From a virus, in IMG/VR virus record IMGVR_UViG_3300035180_001763, positions 1-38,090 of that record: DNA of 38,090 bases; one strand, 5' to 3'. The notes under the pieces were generated by a model, which ran no database searches, was not told the origin of the DNA, and was given only the letters and a program-made list of their open reading frames with translations. Shown one piece after another: positions 1-5,229 of this stretch. Numbering within the stretch: the first letter of the stretch is position 1; each line of letters opens with the position of its first letter. The position numbers and the translations under genes were made by a program.

Positions 1-35
1 ATCGTTGGAACTAATATTTCCCACATTTGTTTCAT
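1..35 (-). CDS. Partial gene running off the left edge (N-terminus only)
   Basis: Only the first eleven codons lie in the window, reading MKQMWEILVPT. A good ribosome site (GGAAGGAAAG) lies seven bases or so before the ATG. It directly follows the permuted tRNA-Cys and is probably on the same transcript. Too little is visible to assign a function. Confidence 0.6.
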   Translation of the reverse strand, partial: MKQMWEILVPT

Positions 36-48
36 AATCTTTCCTTCC

Positions 49-197
49 TGAATTTTACAGAAATCTCTTTTTGCATTTCTTTGCTCTACCAGCTGAGCTA
101 CCTCTCCATATGAATTTGGAGGAGAGGTGACGATTTGAACATCCGACACAAGAATTTTCAATTGCTTTGGTTTGCTATAAGATTTCTGTAAAATTCA
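49..197 (-). tRNA. Circularly permuted tRNA-Cys(GCA) gene with flanking inverted repeat
   Basis: Reading the minus strand, the 3' half comes first (154-117): anticodon-stem 3' strand TTCTT, variable loop, T-arm with loop TTCAAAT, acceptor strand CCTCTCC, discriminator T, encoded CCA. After a 9-base spacer (116-108) the 5' half follows (107-70): acceptor GGAGAGG, TA, D-arm GCTC..GAGC, anticodon strand AAGAA, loop ATGCAAA. The acceptor (7/7) and anticodon (5/5) stems pair perfectly between the halves. The loop gives anticodon GCA and the discriminator T fits Cys. Outside the halves, 180-197 and 49-66 are a perfect 18-bp inverted repeat that would bring the two anticodon-loop ends together. Removal of the stem and joining the ends would make a normal tRNA. 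An ordinary tRNA-Cys also exists at 13656-13731. Activity is inferred. Confidence 0.8.
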
Positions 198-203
198 TTA
201 GTT

Positions 204-289
204 TGGTACTGAAGGCCGGACTTGAACCGGCACGCCCGAAGGCGAGGGATTTTAAGTCCCTTGCGTGCTACCAATTTCGCCACTCCAGC
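204..289 (-). tRNA. tRNA-Leu(TAA), class II
   Basis: Full cloverleaf on the minus strand with acceptor GCTGGAG/CTTCAGT, anticodon loop CTTAAAA, a long variable arm (CGCCTTCGGGCG) and encoded CCA. The class II variable arm and D-arm AAATTGGTAGC fit leucine. It is the first normal tRNA behind the promoter at 361-383. Confidence 0.93.
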
Positions 290-296
290 ATATATC

Positions 297-350
297 AGGA
301 AACGTCTGTTTTTGCATTACCAAGCATTTTTTATTTGCTGAATGTTTCCT
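297..350 (-). ncRNA. Stem/internal-loop RNA element 1 (CAGCAAA family)
   Basis: Arms AGGAAAC (297-303) and GTTTCCT (344-350) pair. On the minus strand the 5' arm is followed by ATTCAGCAAAT, then a small TGC..GCA hairpin, then GCAAAAACAGAC before the 3' arm. The same arrangement surrounds the permuted tRNA-Cys and recurs at 3811-4151. It sits right at the predicted transcript start of promoter 361-383. Confidence 0.55.
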
Positions 351-360
351 ATATGTTGTT

Positions 361-383
361 ATTATAACATAACTTACCTTAAA
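361..383 (-). promoter_or_regulatory. Early/middle-type promoter
   Basis: Minus-strand TTTAAG box, 11 bases, then TATAAT. It points at RNA element 1, tRNA-Leu and the permuted tRNA-Cys. Confidence 0.75.
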
Positions 384-389
384 TATAGC

Positions 390-551
390 TTATTTGAAAA
401 CAATGAAGTCGCCATTTTCAATAACAACTACAAATTTTCTATTTCTGCAATATTTATCCATAACTTCTTGAGAAACTGTAGGGTTTAGTAATATAAAAGT
501 TTCTAAAGATTGTAATTCTTCTACAGATAATAAATGTTTATTCTTTATCAT
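390..551 (-). CDS. Small protein of unknown function (53 aa)
   Basis: I do not recognise this protein. It starts MIKNKHLLSVEEL and ends GDFIVFK. Its ATG overlaps the stop of the upstream gene (ATGA), a sign of translational coupling, and it is the last gene of a three-gene operon behind the late promoter at 997-1004. No membrane segment or Cys motif is visible. The upstream half looks helical and the C-terminal half strand-rich (KFVVVIENGDFIVF). Confidence 0.7.
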   Translation of the reverse strand: MIKNKHLLSVEELQSLETFILLNPTVSQEVMDKYCRNRKFVVVIENGDFIVFK

Positions 552-760
552 TTTGCTAATTGAAAACTGGCATTTTTCATAATGTTTTGTAAGCCAGAAA
601 CTTGATTTGGGTGAAATGATTTGTTTTCTTCATAATAAGAAATCAATCCTTCTGCAAATTCTTTAGCTTTTTCGTCGCCATTTTTAGCTAATAATTTAGC
701 TGCTTTTAATACTTCTTCATCAGACATTTTTGCTTCTAACACGAAACTTCGGAATGACAT
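548..760 (-). CDS. Small late protein of unknown function (70 aa)
   Basis: Not recognised. It begins MSFRSFVLEAKMSDEEV and is rich in Lys, Glu and Ala, predicted mostly helical. It starts two bases after the stop of the upstream gene and its stop overlaps the next start, so the three genes form a tight late operon. A second in-frame Met at residue 12 is an alternative start, but the first fits the operon spacing better. A virion or assembly role is possible from the late promoter but is unproven. Confidence 0.7.
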   Translation of the reverse strand: MSFRSFVLEAKMSDEEVLKAAKLLAKNGDEKAKEFAEGLISYYEENKSFHPNQVSGLQNIMKNASFQLAK

Positions 761-762
761 AA

Positions 763-972
763 TTAGATCCTTACATCTTCTTTAAATTTTGCTATGAGTT
801 TTGGGATTATTAATTTTTTAAGTAAAATATAATCTTCACTATCTGTAGCTTTAGTATCAATCAAATCTTCAATTTTTTTAAGAATAGCTTTATATTCTTC
901 ACTAGAAACCAAATCTTTAACAATATTATCGGCTCCTTCTGTTAATAAAGCATGTTTAGAGAAACTTGTCAT
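763..972 (-). CDS. Small late protein of unknown function (69 aa)
   Basis: Not recognised. It starts MTSFSKHALLTEGADN and is mostly helical, with a Lys/Ile-rich C-terminus. A strong ribosome site (AAGGAGT) precedes the ATG. A perfect late promoter lies 25-32 bases upstream (997-1004), making this the first gene of the 972-390 late operon. The N-terminal start of this and the next protein is similar in tone (MTSFSKHALL, MSFRSFVLEA), but the proteins are not clearly paralogous. Confidence 0.75.
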   Translation of the reverse strand: MTSFSKHALLTEGADNIVKDLVSSEEYKAILKKIEDLIDTKATDSEDYILLKKLIIPKLIAKFKEDVRI

Positions 973-996
973 AATGACTCCTTAGATATTTTTGAT

Positions 997-1004
997 TATT
1001 TATA
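997..1004 (-). promoter_or_regulatory. T4-type late promoter (TATAAATA)
   Basis: Perfect TATAAATA on the minus strand just upstream of the three-gene operon 972-390. Confidence 0.75.
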
Positions 1005-1116
1005 GAATTTATATGATTCATTATACAATGGTTTATCATGTTTAATTTTTCAATTAGATCATTGAAAATTTATAACACTGCTGAAGAAACTTCATTTTAA
1101 TGCTCATATCTTCCCT

Positions 1117-1545
1117 TTATAATAAAAATTCTGGGTGAATGTTGTAAATTTGAGCTTCAAATTTATACCTAAATCTTTCTGGATATTCAATGTAATACCA
1201 AACACCAAGCCAAAATGTTAGATCGGGCATTTTCATAGATGAAATACCTACTCTTTTTATTCCAATGTTTTCATTGTAAATTAAATTACTCACACATGCC
1301 ATAAATTCATCAAACTCTTTGGGTTTGTATTTTCTTATCCTTTGTACGGATTCCATTACATTTTGGTCAAATCGTTCTTCGGTTATATGACAAGTCTTAA
1401 TCAAAGTCCATAAGATCAATCCATATGGATCTTTTACTACTTCTAAAGATGACGATCTTATATCAAACCCAAATTCAGGTATTTCAAAAGATCTACCTTT
1501 TAGAATAGCTTGTTCGTTATATTTTATAGTTGTTTCAAAACCCAT
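1117..1545 (-). CDS. Hypothetical protein (142 aa)
   Basis: Not recognised. It starts MGFETTIKYNEQAILKG and has an aromatic-rich C-terminal half (LTFWLGVWYYIEYPERFRYK). No signal peptide or catalytic motif is clear. It follows the 74-aa gene by two bases, so both are probably read from the promoter at 1799-1821. A region of about 140 bases without genes (973-1116) follows; besides the late promoter I see nothing in it. Confidence 0.75.
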   Translation of the reverse strand: MGFETTIKYNEQAILKGRSFEIPEFGFDIRSSSLEVVKDPYGLILWTLIKTCHITEERFDQNVMESVQRIRKYKPKEFDEFMACVSNLIYNENIGIKRVGISSMKMPDLTFWLGVWYYIEYPERFRYKFEAQIYNIHPEFLL

Positions 1546-1547
1546 TT

Positions 1548-1772
1548 TTAATCATCTCCGAAAAGAGAGTCGAAAATAATAGATCTTAAAAGGTCTTCAT
1601 CTGATATAAATCCTGATAAAATACTCTCAGCAATAGCAGTTACTACTAAAGATGTTAAAAAAGAATCATCTAAACATGATTCTGATGTTCGATCTTGGTC
1701 ATATGTTGCACAAGAATCACATTTAGACATGTTTTTATATGTACAAATTTCGCATTCTGGGTAACTTTTCAT
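1548..1772 (-). CDS. Small Cys-rich protein (74 aa)
   Basis: Starts MKSYPECEICTYKN. The first third has five Cys in the pattern C-x2-C-x8-C-x2-C-x11-C or close to it (CEIC...KCDSC...SC), which suggests a small zinc-binding knuckle. The C-terminal half is helical and acidic (ending FGDD). A ribosome site (GAAGGAAAG) precedes it, and it is the first gene behind the promoter at 1799-1821. A regulatory or host-interaction role is a guess. Confidence 0.75.
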   Translation of the reverse strand: MKSYPECEICTYKNMSKCDSCATYDQDRTSESCLDDSFLTSLVVTAIAESILSGFISDEDLLRSIIFDSLFGDD

Positions 1773-1798
1773 TATCTTTCCTTCTTTTTAATTATATA

Positions 1799-1821
1799 AG
1801 TATACACAATATAATATTAAA
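1799..1821 (-). promoter_or_regulatory. Early/middle-type promoter
   Basis: Minus-strand TTTAAT box, 11 bases, then TATACT. It points at the 1772 and 1545 genes. Confidence 0.55.
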
Positions 1822-1830
1822 ACTTCATTA

Positions 1831-1860
1831 GAAAAAATTATTAAAATTCTTTATAATAAT
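1831..1860 (-). terminator. Rho-independent terminator of the large RNA
   Basis: AT-rich hairpin on the minus strand (ATTATTA..TAATAAT) followed by six or more T. It ends the non-coding transcript from promoter 2813-2835. Confidence 0.6.
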
Positions 1861-2806
1861 GTTTAAAGTGTATAATGTTTAGATTTCACATTACACTGAG
1901 AACGCTTTCACGATATTATCCATCCGTATCCCTACGAAGGTTCTTCGCTTATCCAAATGATTCAACCCTCTCGGGTGCAATCTATTTACATCCTCGCAAC
2001 CGCAGTTTATTTTACAGGTCATGCATTAGACCTCTATCACGTAGCTACTCAATTATCATCCGTTTCCTGTCTATGCCTAGCCACTAATAGGAGCTACCCT
2101 AATAGATGTGGATTCCAATTAAACACTTTTCGCCTTGGGAGCTACTAAGCGCAATACATTCCTTTCGGTGTATTCTTAGGTTGCTTTCGCTGGGACTTTC
2201 GTCCTTTTACGTGAGGAGCAAAACTTTCCATTTGTTAAAATTTAGATTTTGCATTCAAAAGCAAATTTACGTTTTACAACGTAAATATATAATATAATTG
2301 TAGGTGAAGACAGGTTTGCTCAGTGCTTCAAAGAATGACCTTCAAAATACACACCGCCTTCTGCTTCCATCTTTCGATTTCCACGTTATTTCAAGTGCTA
2401 GGCCTTATGGGCCTATACTATCATAATGAATATTAGCCTTTATATCTCTACTCTGACCAATACTCTACTGTTCAATAATCATATCTCGACATGTTGGATA
2501 GACCTTCATAACGTCCCCGTCATCTGTACATTACACCGAATGGCTCTCATGCACGTAGTTTGTTAGACTACAGATCTCATACTTCGATATTAGGACAACT
2601 ATTTTTATTTCGTTATCCGTCGTGCAACACACGACTAATTGTCAGCTTGTTTAGATTGTCTCTTACGAGCGCAGGATTACCAGACCTGCCTTTATTTTGA
2701 TGCTATCTCCGCTATCTCTGCTAAACCAGATTCGTTTGATTAACACGAATGTTAATAAACTCAAATGAAATTACAAAATAATCTCGTTTGAATTTACCTT
2801 CTTTGT
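1831..2806 (-). ncRNA. Large structured non-coding RNA (GOLLD/ROOL-like candidate)
   Basis: About 975 bases with no credible gene on either strand, bounded by a promoter (2813-2835) and a terminator (1831-1860). It is richer in GC than its surroundings and full of hairpins. On the minus strand, GNRA tetraloops cap stems at 1965-1976 (ACCC-GAGA-GGGT), 2153-2174 (CC-GAAA-GG inside AATACA..TGTATT) and about 2190-2201 (GGAC-GAAA-GTCC). There is a UUCG tetraloop stem at 2739-2756, 6-bp stems at 2399-2415 and 2619-2635, and a long stem near 2759-2790 at the 5' end. GOLLD and ROOL RNAs are large, ornate RNAs found near tRNA genes in phages, which matches this setting. Whether it fits either covariance model is untested; it may be a new class. 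Confidence 0.65.
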
Positions 2807-2812
2807 ATATGT

Positions 2813-2835
2813 ATTATACAATAATGAACCTTAAA
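2813..2835 (-). promoter_or_regulatory. Early/middle-type promoter of the large RNA
   Basis: TTTAAG box, 11 bases, TATAAT on the minus strand. Transcription would start near 2806. Confidence 0.75.
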
Positions 2836-2850
2836 ACCTTATTAAGGATT

Positions 2851-2878
2851 TGGAGGTAAAGGTATGACTCGAACATAC
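2851..2878 (-). pseudogene. tRNA 3' fragment (T-arm, acceptor strand, CCA)
   Basis: A perfect T-arm (GTATG-TTCGAGT-CATAC), acceptor 3' strand CTTTACC, discriminator T and CCA are present on the minus strand. No matching GGTAAAG 5' strand is seen nearby. Upstream is an AT-rich inverted repeat (about 2890-2918). It is probably a tRNA remnant, or half of another split tRNA. Confidence 0.55.
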
Positions 2879-2938
2879 ATTAACACCCTTAAAATAATAT
2901 GAATATTATTTAAGTGAGGATCTATCCATTTAGAATTT

Positions 2939-3013
2939 TGGTTGCAGAGGACCGATTTGAACGGACATATTCTTGGTTATGAGCCAAGTGAGTTACCAAT
3001 ACTCTACCCTGCA
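2939..3013 (-). tRNA. tRNA-Met(CAT) or tRNA-Ile2(CAT)
   Basis: Acceptor TGCAGGG/CTCTGCA, anticodon stem CTTGG/CCAAG with loop CTCATAA, encoded CCA. The anticodon stem lacks the three G-C pairs of an initiator, so it is an elongator Met, or Ile if C34 is made into lysidine. The upstream endonuclease gene ends inside its acceptor stem. Confidence 0.9.
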
Positions 3014-3753
3014 AAACTCATTTTACGGCCTTTAAGCCAACCTAAACTTTCATATTCAGGAAATTCATCTTTTTTAATTTTCTTAGACTCTTTTAAATCT
3101 AAATTATGAATCCACATAGTCCCAAATGAAGGATTTTTTTCGCCATTATTTCTATCGTGCCCTTTTAGTTTATCTAGTTGGGTTTGTGAAAAGGTTTTAC
3201 CTTTCATGCCATTGGAATATGTATTGGATTTTTTTCTGTAATTTACACTACACAAATTATCACAAAAATTTCTTTGGTTATTTAATAATGTGTTACAAAA
3301 CTTACAATAATAAACTTCCCATGATAATTTTCTACCCTTTAACCAACCTTCAGGAATTTCATCAGATTTAAGAATTTTCTTAGACTCTTTTAAATCTAAA
3401 TTATGAATCCACATAGTTCCAAATTGTGAGTTTCCTTCGCCTGATTGAGATCTAGAAAATTCAGAGGCTAATTTTTCTCTTAACCAACCATACATTCTGT
3501 TGCCAGATCTATGTTCTTTGTGACCCGTACACATCATACTTATAGCTTTAATTAATCCATAACTCTCAGGATGAATTTTCCATAACAATAAATGAGCTAT
3601 AAAATGTTCCCTTGCTGTTAAATCTACTAGATTATCACGTTCATCTGTTCCGCCTAAACATTTTGGAATGATATGATGTGATTCTTTGTATCCTTCAAGA
3701 GTTCTTTCTTTGGCTCTATTGATTAGATTGGTATAATGTTTTGTGTACGTCAT
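3004..3753 (-). CDS. HNH homing endonuclease with NUMOD-like repeats
   Basis: 249 aa. The N-terminal HNH domain shows HHIIP (residues 26-30), GGTDERDN (34-41) and H50/H54, the usual catalytic and zinc layout. Two copies of a G-E-x-N-P/S-x-F-G-T-M-W-I-H-N motif (about 105-117 and 210-222), each followed by L-K-E-S-K-K-I and G-W-L-K-G-R-K, are NUMOD-type DNA-binding repeats, with a Cys4 knuckle (CKFC...CDNLC) between them. Such free-standing genes cut DNA next to their insertion site and spread between T4-like phages. The start is buried in a 19-bp hairpin that also contains a late promoter. The gene's last 10 bases overlap tRNA-Met. A decayed copy of its C-terminus lies at 16756-16835. Confidence 0.85.
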   Translation of the reverse strand: MTYTKHYTNLINRAKERTLEGYKESHHIIPKCLGGTDERDNLVDLTAREHFIAHLLLWKIHPESYGLIKAISMMCTGHKEHRSGNRMYGWLREKLASEFSRSQSGEGNSQFGTMWIHNLDLKESKKILKSDEIPEGWLKGRKLSWEVYYCKFCNTLLNNQRNFCDNLCSVNYRKKSNTYSNGMKGKTFSQTQLDKLKGHDRNNGEKNPSFGTMWIHNLDLKESKKIKKDEFPEYESLGWLKGRKMSFAG

Positions 3754-3754
3754 A

Positions 3755-3802
3755 GTTCATACTCTTATTTTTACATTTATTTATAAAAATAAGAGTATGA
3801 AC
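3755..3802 (-). promoter_or_regulatory. Start-burying hairpin with a late promoter inside
   Basis: Perfect 19-bp inverted repeat (3755-3773 / 3784-3802) ending one base before the ATG at 3753. The loop and right arm hold TATAAATA (3785-3778). A late transcript would start near 3771 and lack the 5' arm, so only late transcripts could be translated. This is the arrangement known for T4 I-TevI. Confidence 0.75.
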
Positions 3803-3810
3803 ATTAAATC

Positions 3811-3868
3811 AGAAAGCGCATTTATTTTCATTAAAAGTGAAATTATTTTGATTTGCTGTATGCTTTCT
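3811..3868 (-). ncRNA. Stem/internal-loop RNA element 2 (CAGCAAA family)
   Basis: Arms AGAAAGC/GCTTTCT. The minus strand carries ATACAGCAAAT after the 5' arm, an inner hairpin TTTCA..TGAAA and AAATGC before the 3' arm. Confidence 0.55.
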
Positions 3869-3874
3869 ATATAG

Positions 3875-3969
3875 ACAATTGTCTTAAATCAGGAAATGTT
3901 TTTAGCTTCAAATTTTTGCGTTTGATATTATTATTATTTGCTGAATATTTCCTAATTTAAGACAATTGT
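3875..3969 (-). ncRNA. Stem/internal-loop RNA element 3 (CAGCAAA family)
   Basis: The longest closing stem of the family: 15 bp (3875-3889 / 3955-3969) plus AGGAAAT/ATTTCCT, with one C bulge. The minus strand shows ATTCAGCAAAT, an inner TCAAA..TTTGA hairpin and GCTAAAAAC. Confidence 0.6.
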
Positions 3970-3973
3970 AAAA

Positions 3974-4010
3974 GATATCAGGAATCTGGTTTAAAAATTC
4001 CTATTATATC
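3974..4010 (-). ncRNA. Short hairpin within the element array (motif lost)
   Basis: GATATCAGGAAT pairs with ATTCCT..TATC around an 11-base loop. It shares the ATCAGG edge of the other elements but lacks the CAGCAAA sequence, so it may be a collapsed copy. Confidence 0.4.
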
Positions 4011-4081
4011 CTTATATCTGGAAATTTTGTTTTACATCATAATTGTATATGGTTGCTGTATATTTCCAAATATAAAGATAT
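4006..4081 (-). ncRNA. Stem/internal-loop RNA element 4 (CAGCAAA family)
   Basis: Closing stem extended beyond TGGAAAT/ATTTCCA by ATAT and GATAT pairs. The minus strand has ATACAGCAACC, an inner CATA..TATG hairpin and GTAAAACAAA. Confidence 0.55.
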
Positions 4082-4086
4082 AGACC

Positions 4087-4151
4087 AGGTAACGTTTTGT
4101 GCTATGTTCCATTATCAGTAGAGTGCATAAAATTTTTGCTGAATGTTACCT
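4087..4151 (-). ncRNA. Stem/internal-loop RNA element 5 (CAGCAAA family)
   Basis: Arms AGGTAAC/GTTACCT. The minus strand has ATTCAGCAAAA, an inner TATGC..GCA-type stem and GCACAAAAC. It is the first element of the array in the direction of transcription. Confidence 0.55.
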
Positions 4152-4234
4152 ATATTTTTGCATTGATCTATGAAGTGAGTTATTTTATCTCGAGTTATTT
4201 AACTTTTCATCATTTTTTGAAAATCTATTATTAA

Positions 4235-4300
4235 CTTGTGGGATTTGAACCCACGCTTTTCGCCAAAGGGCAACTATACTAACCACTCTATATTAAAGCT
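4235..4300 (-). pseudogene. Decayed tRNA-like sequence
   Basis: A perfect T-arm (GTGGG-TTCAAAT-CCCAC) and a D-loop-like TGGTTAG are present. The acceptor strands do not pair and the central stem TTGCC/GGCGA closes a loop of only four bases. It lies between the promoter at 4459-4481 and the element array. Confidence 0.5.
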
Positions 4301-4458
4301 CATTTTAGATTTAAATATCAACTAGTCTCTACATTTCTTTCGTTTTAGGGGTAATTACTCCACTAAACAATTCCAGTTATGTATTGACTTTAAACAATCG
4401 TTATGTAGGATCCATCTACTAAACGATTTTTTAAAATCAATTTTTTATTTGTTTTAAC

Positions 4459-4481
4459 ATTATATCAAATAAAACCTTAAA
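4459..4481 (-). promoter_or_regulatory. Early/middle-type promoter
   Basis: TTTAAG box, 11 bases, TATAAT on the minus strand. It points at the decayed tRNA, the RNA element array and the endonuclease gene. The rest of 4301-4620 holds no gene that I can see. Confidence 0.7.
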
Positions 4482-4620
4482 ACAAAATAAATCACCTATC
4501 ATTTATTATCTAACATTAAATGATAATCTATCCACCGATAGACTGCTAACGACATCTGGTATGATGAATCCGTGATTAGAACTGGATTCAAATTCTTAAG
4601 GTTACGTTATTCAAAATGGT

Positions 4621-4649
4621 TTATGTTGTGAACTCTTTTCACAACATAA
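4621..4649 (-). other. 12-bp hairpin at a transcript start
   Basis: Perfect inverted repeat TTATGTTGTGAA / TTCACAACATAA around CTCTT. It begins at the -10 box of promoter 4649-4670, so it would form the extreme 5' end of that transcript and could stabilise it. Confidence 0.6.
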
Positions 4650-4735
4650 TTATATCATATTAATCTTAAAATAACATTAATATTATTAACTAACATACCA
4701 TTCGATGCTTTTTGAATAACAATGAGTTTTTATGA
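4640..4735 (-). repeat. Promoter-module repeat, copy A
   Basis: Includes promoter 4649-4670 plus upstream sequence that matches the last codons of the 9262-10038 gene (reading CYSKSIEWYVS, stop). Related copies are at 5092-5177, 5881-5925, 7674-7770 and 9216-9304. Confidence 0.75.
4649..4670 (-). promoter_or_regulatory. Early/middle-type promoter
   Basis: TTTAAG box, 10 bases, TATAAT on the minus strand, in promoter module A. The downstream stretch has only short hairpins and no gene before 4459. Confidence 0.7.
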
Positions 4736-4795
4736 ATTGAACCCACATCATGGTTTGAAATCCGCTAGGATATCATTACACAATCACCTTATCAG
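4728..4795 (-). pseudogene. Decayed tRNA-Trp-like sequence with TCA at the anticodon
   Basis: Shares CGGATT-CAAACC and GTGGGTTCAATT blocks with tRNA-Trp at 12989-13058, but the anticodon position reads TCA instead of CCA. The anticodon stem, T-stem 3' strand and acceptor are broken, the 3' end being overrun by promoter module A. It is probably not functional. Confidence 0.4.
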
Positions 4796-4796
4796 G

Positions 4797-4852
4797 GTGT
4801 CCTAGAGGACTCGAACCTCTGACCGATGCCCTTTCATCTGAGCTAAGGACAC
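4797..4852 (-). tRNA. D-armless tRNA-like gene (56 nt), probably decayed
   Basis: The acceptor stem GTGTCCT/AGGACAC and T-arm AGAGG-TTCGAGT-CCTCT are perfect. Only one central hairpin (GATG-AAAGGG-CATC) lies between. It looks like a tRNA of the Lys type that lost about 12 bases between two CAG repeats in the D-arm. No U33 or clear anticodon remains and no CCA follows. A structured non-tRNA role is possible. Confidence 0.5.
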
Positions 4853-4858
4853 ATATGA

Positions 4859-4922
4859 TAAGTTAGGATCTACTCTAAGTAGCTAAAATTTTATAGCACT
4901 TAGTCTAAACACTTCCTAACTT
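4859..4922 (-). other. Large inverted repeat downstream of promoter module B
   Basis: AAGTTAGGA and TCCTAACTT (9 bp) enclose a second stem, CTAAGT..ACTTAG. The whole could fold into one long hairpin of about 60 bases. The function is unknown. The rest of 4923-5090 shows only short imperfect hairpins. Confidence 0.5.
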
Positions 4923-5091
4923 ACTATGTGATGGTATTTCATTTTACCAACTGATTAGATACCTTCCAATTAGTAGTATCCGTGAGAGATTACAACCTCA
5001 ACTACAATTAATGAGTTCATACACCCATGTTATTGTTTTATTAACTCTTCTTTAGTCATCTAGTTTTCATTCTTTCAACATATTCTTTTGA

Positions 5092-5177
5092 TACAATAAT
5101 TATATCATATTAATCTTAAAATAATATTAATATTATTAATTAATATACCTGAGATGCTTTTTGGATAACAATGGGTT
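5092..5177 (-). repeat. Promoter-module repeat, copy B
   Basis: Same module as copy A, with promoter 5099-5120. The gene-end remnant is more diverged here and its stop is lost. Confidence 0.7.
5099..5120 (-). promoter_or_regulatory. Early/middle-type promoter
   Basis: TTTAAG box, 10 bases, TATAAT on the minus strand. It drives the stretch with the decayed tRNAs. Confidence 0.65.
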
Positions 5178-5229
5178 TTCTTCGCTTTCAATTCATTTTA
5201 TCTTTCTTTTTGAGATTATTTTTTATCTA

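Noticed and set aside
49-197. Group I intron in permuted arrangement
   Set aside because: The sequence outside the halves is only the 18-bp stem and short internal-loop strands. There is no room for the P3-P9 core.
1875-2297. Overlapping plus-strand reading frames of 60-70 codons
   Set aside because: They lack ribosome sites and cross the hairpins of the non-coding RNA. Their GC-rich look comes from RNA structure.
2851-2878. Phage attachment site (tRNA 3' end)
   Set aside because: T4-like phages do not integrate, and no integrase gene is seen. A decayed tRNA is simpler.
2851-2918. A second permuted tRNA gene
   Set aside because: Only the 3' half is recognisable. The nearest GGTAAA on the minus strand is not followed by a D-arm.
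3811-4151. Hammerhead or other known small ribozyme
   Set aside because: The conserved cores of the hammerhead and twister ribozymes are not seen; only CAGCAAA and an A-rich strand are shared.
297-4151. CRISPR array
   Set aside because: The repeated parts are paired stems of differing sequence with unequal spacing, not identical direct repeats.
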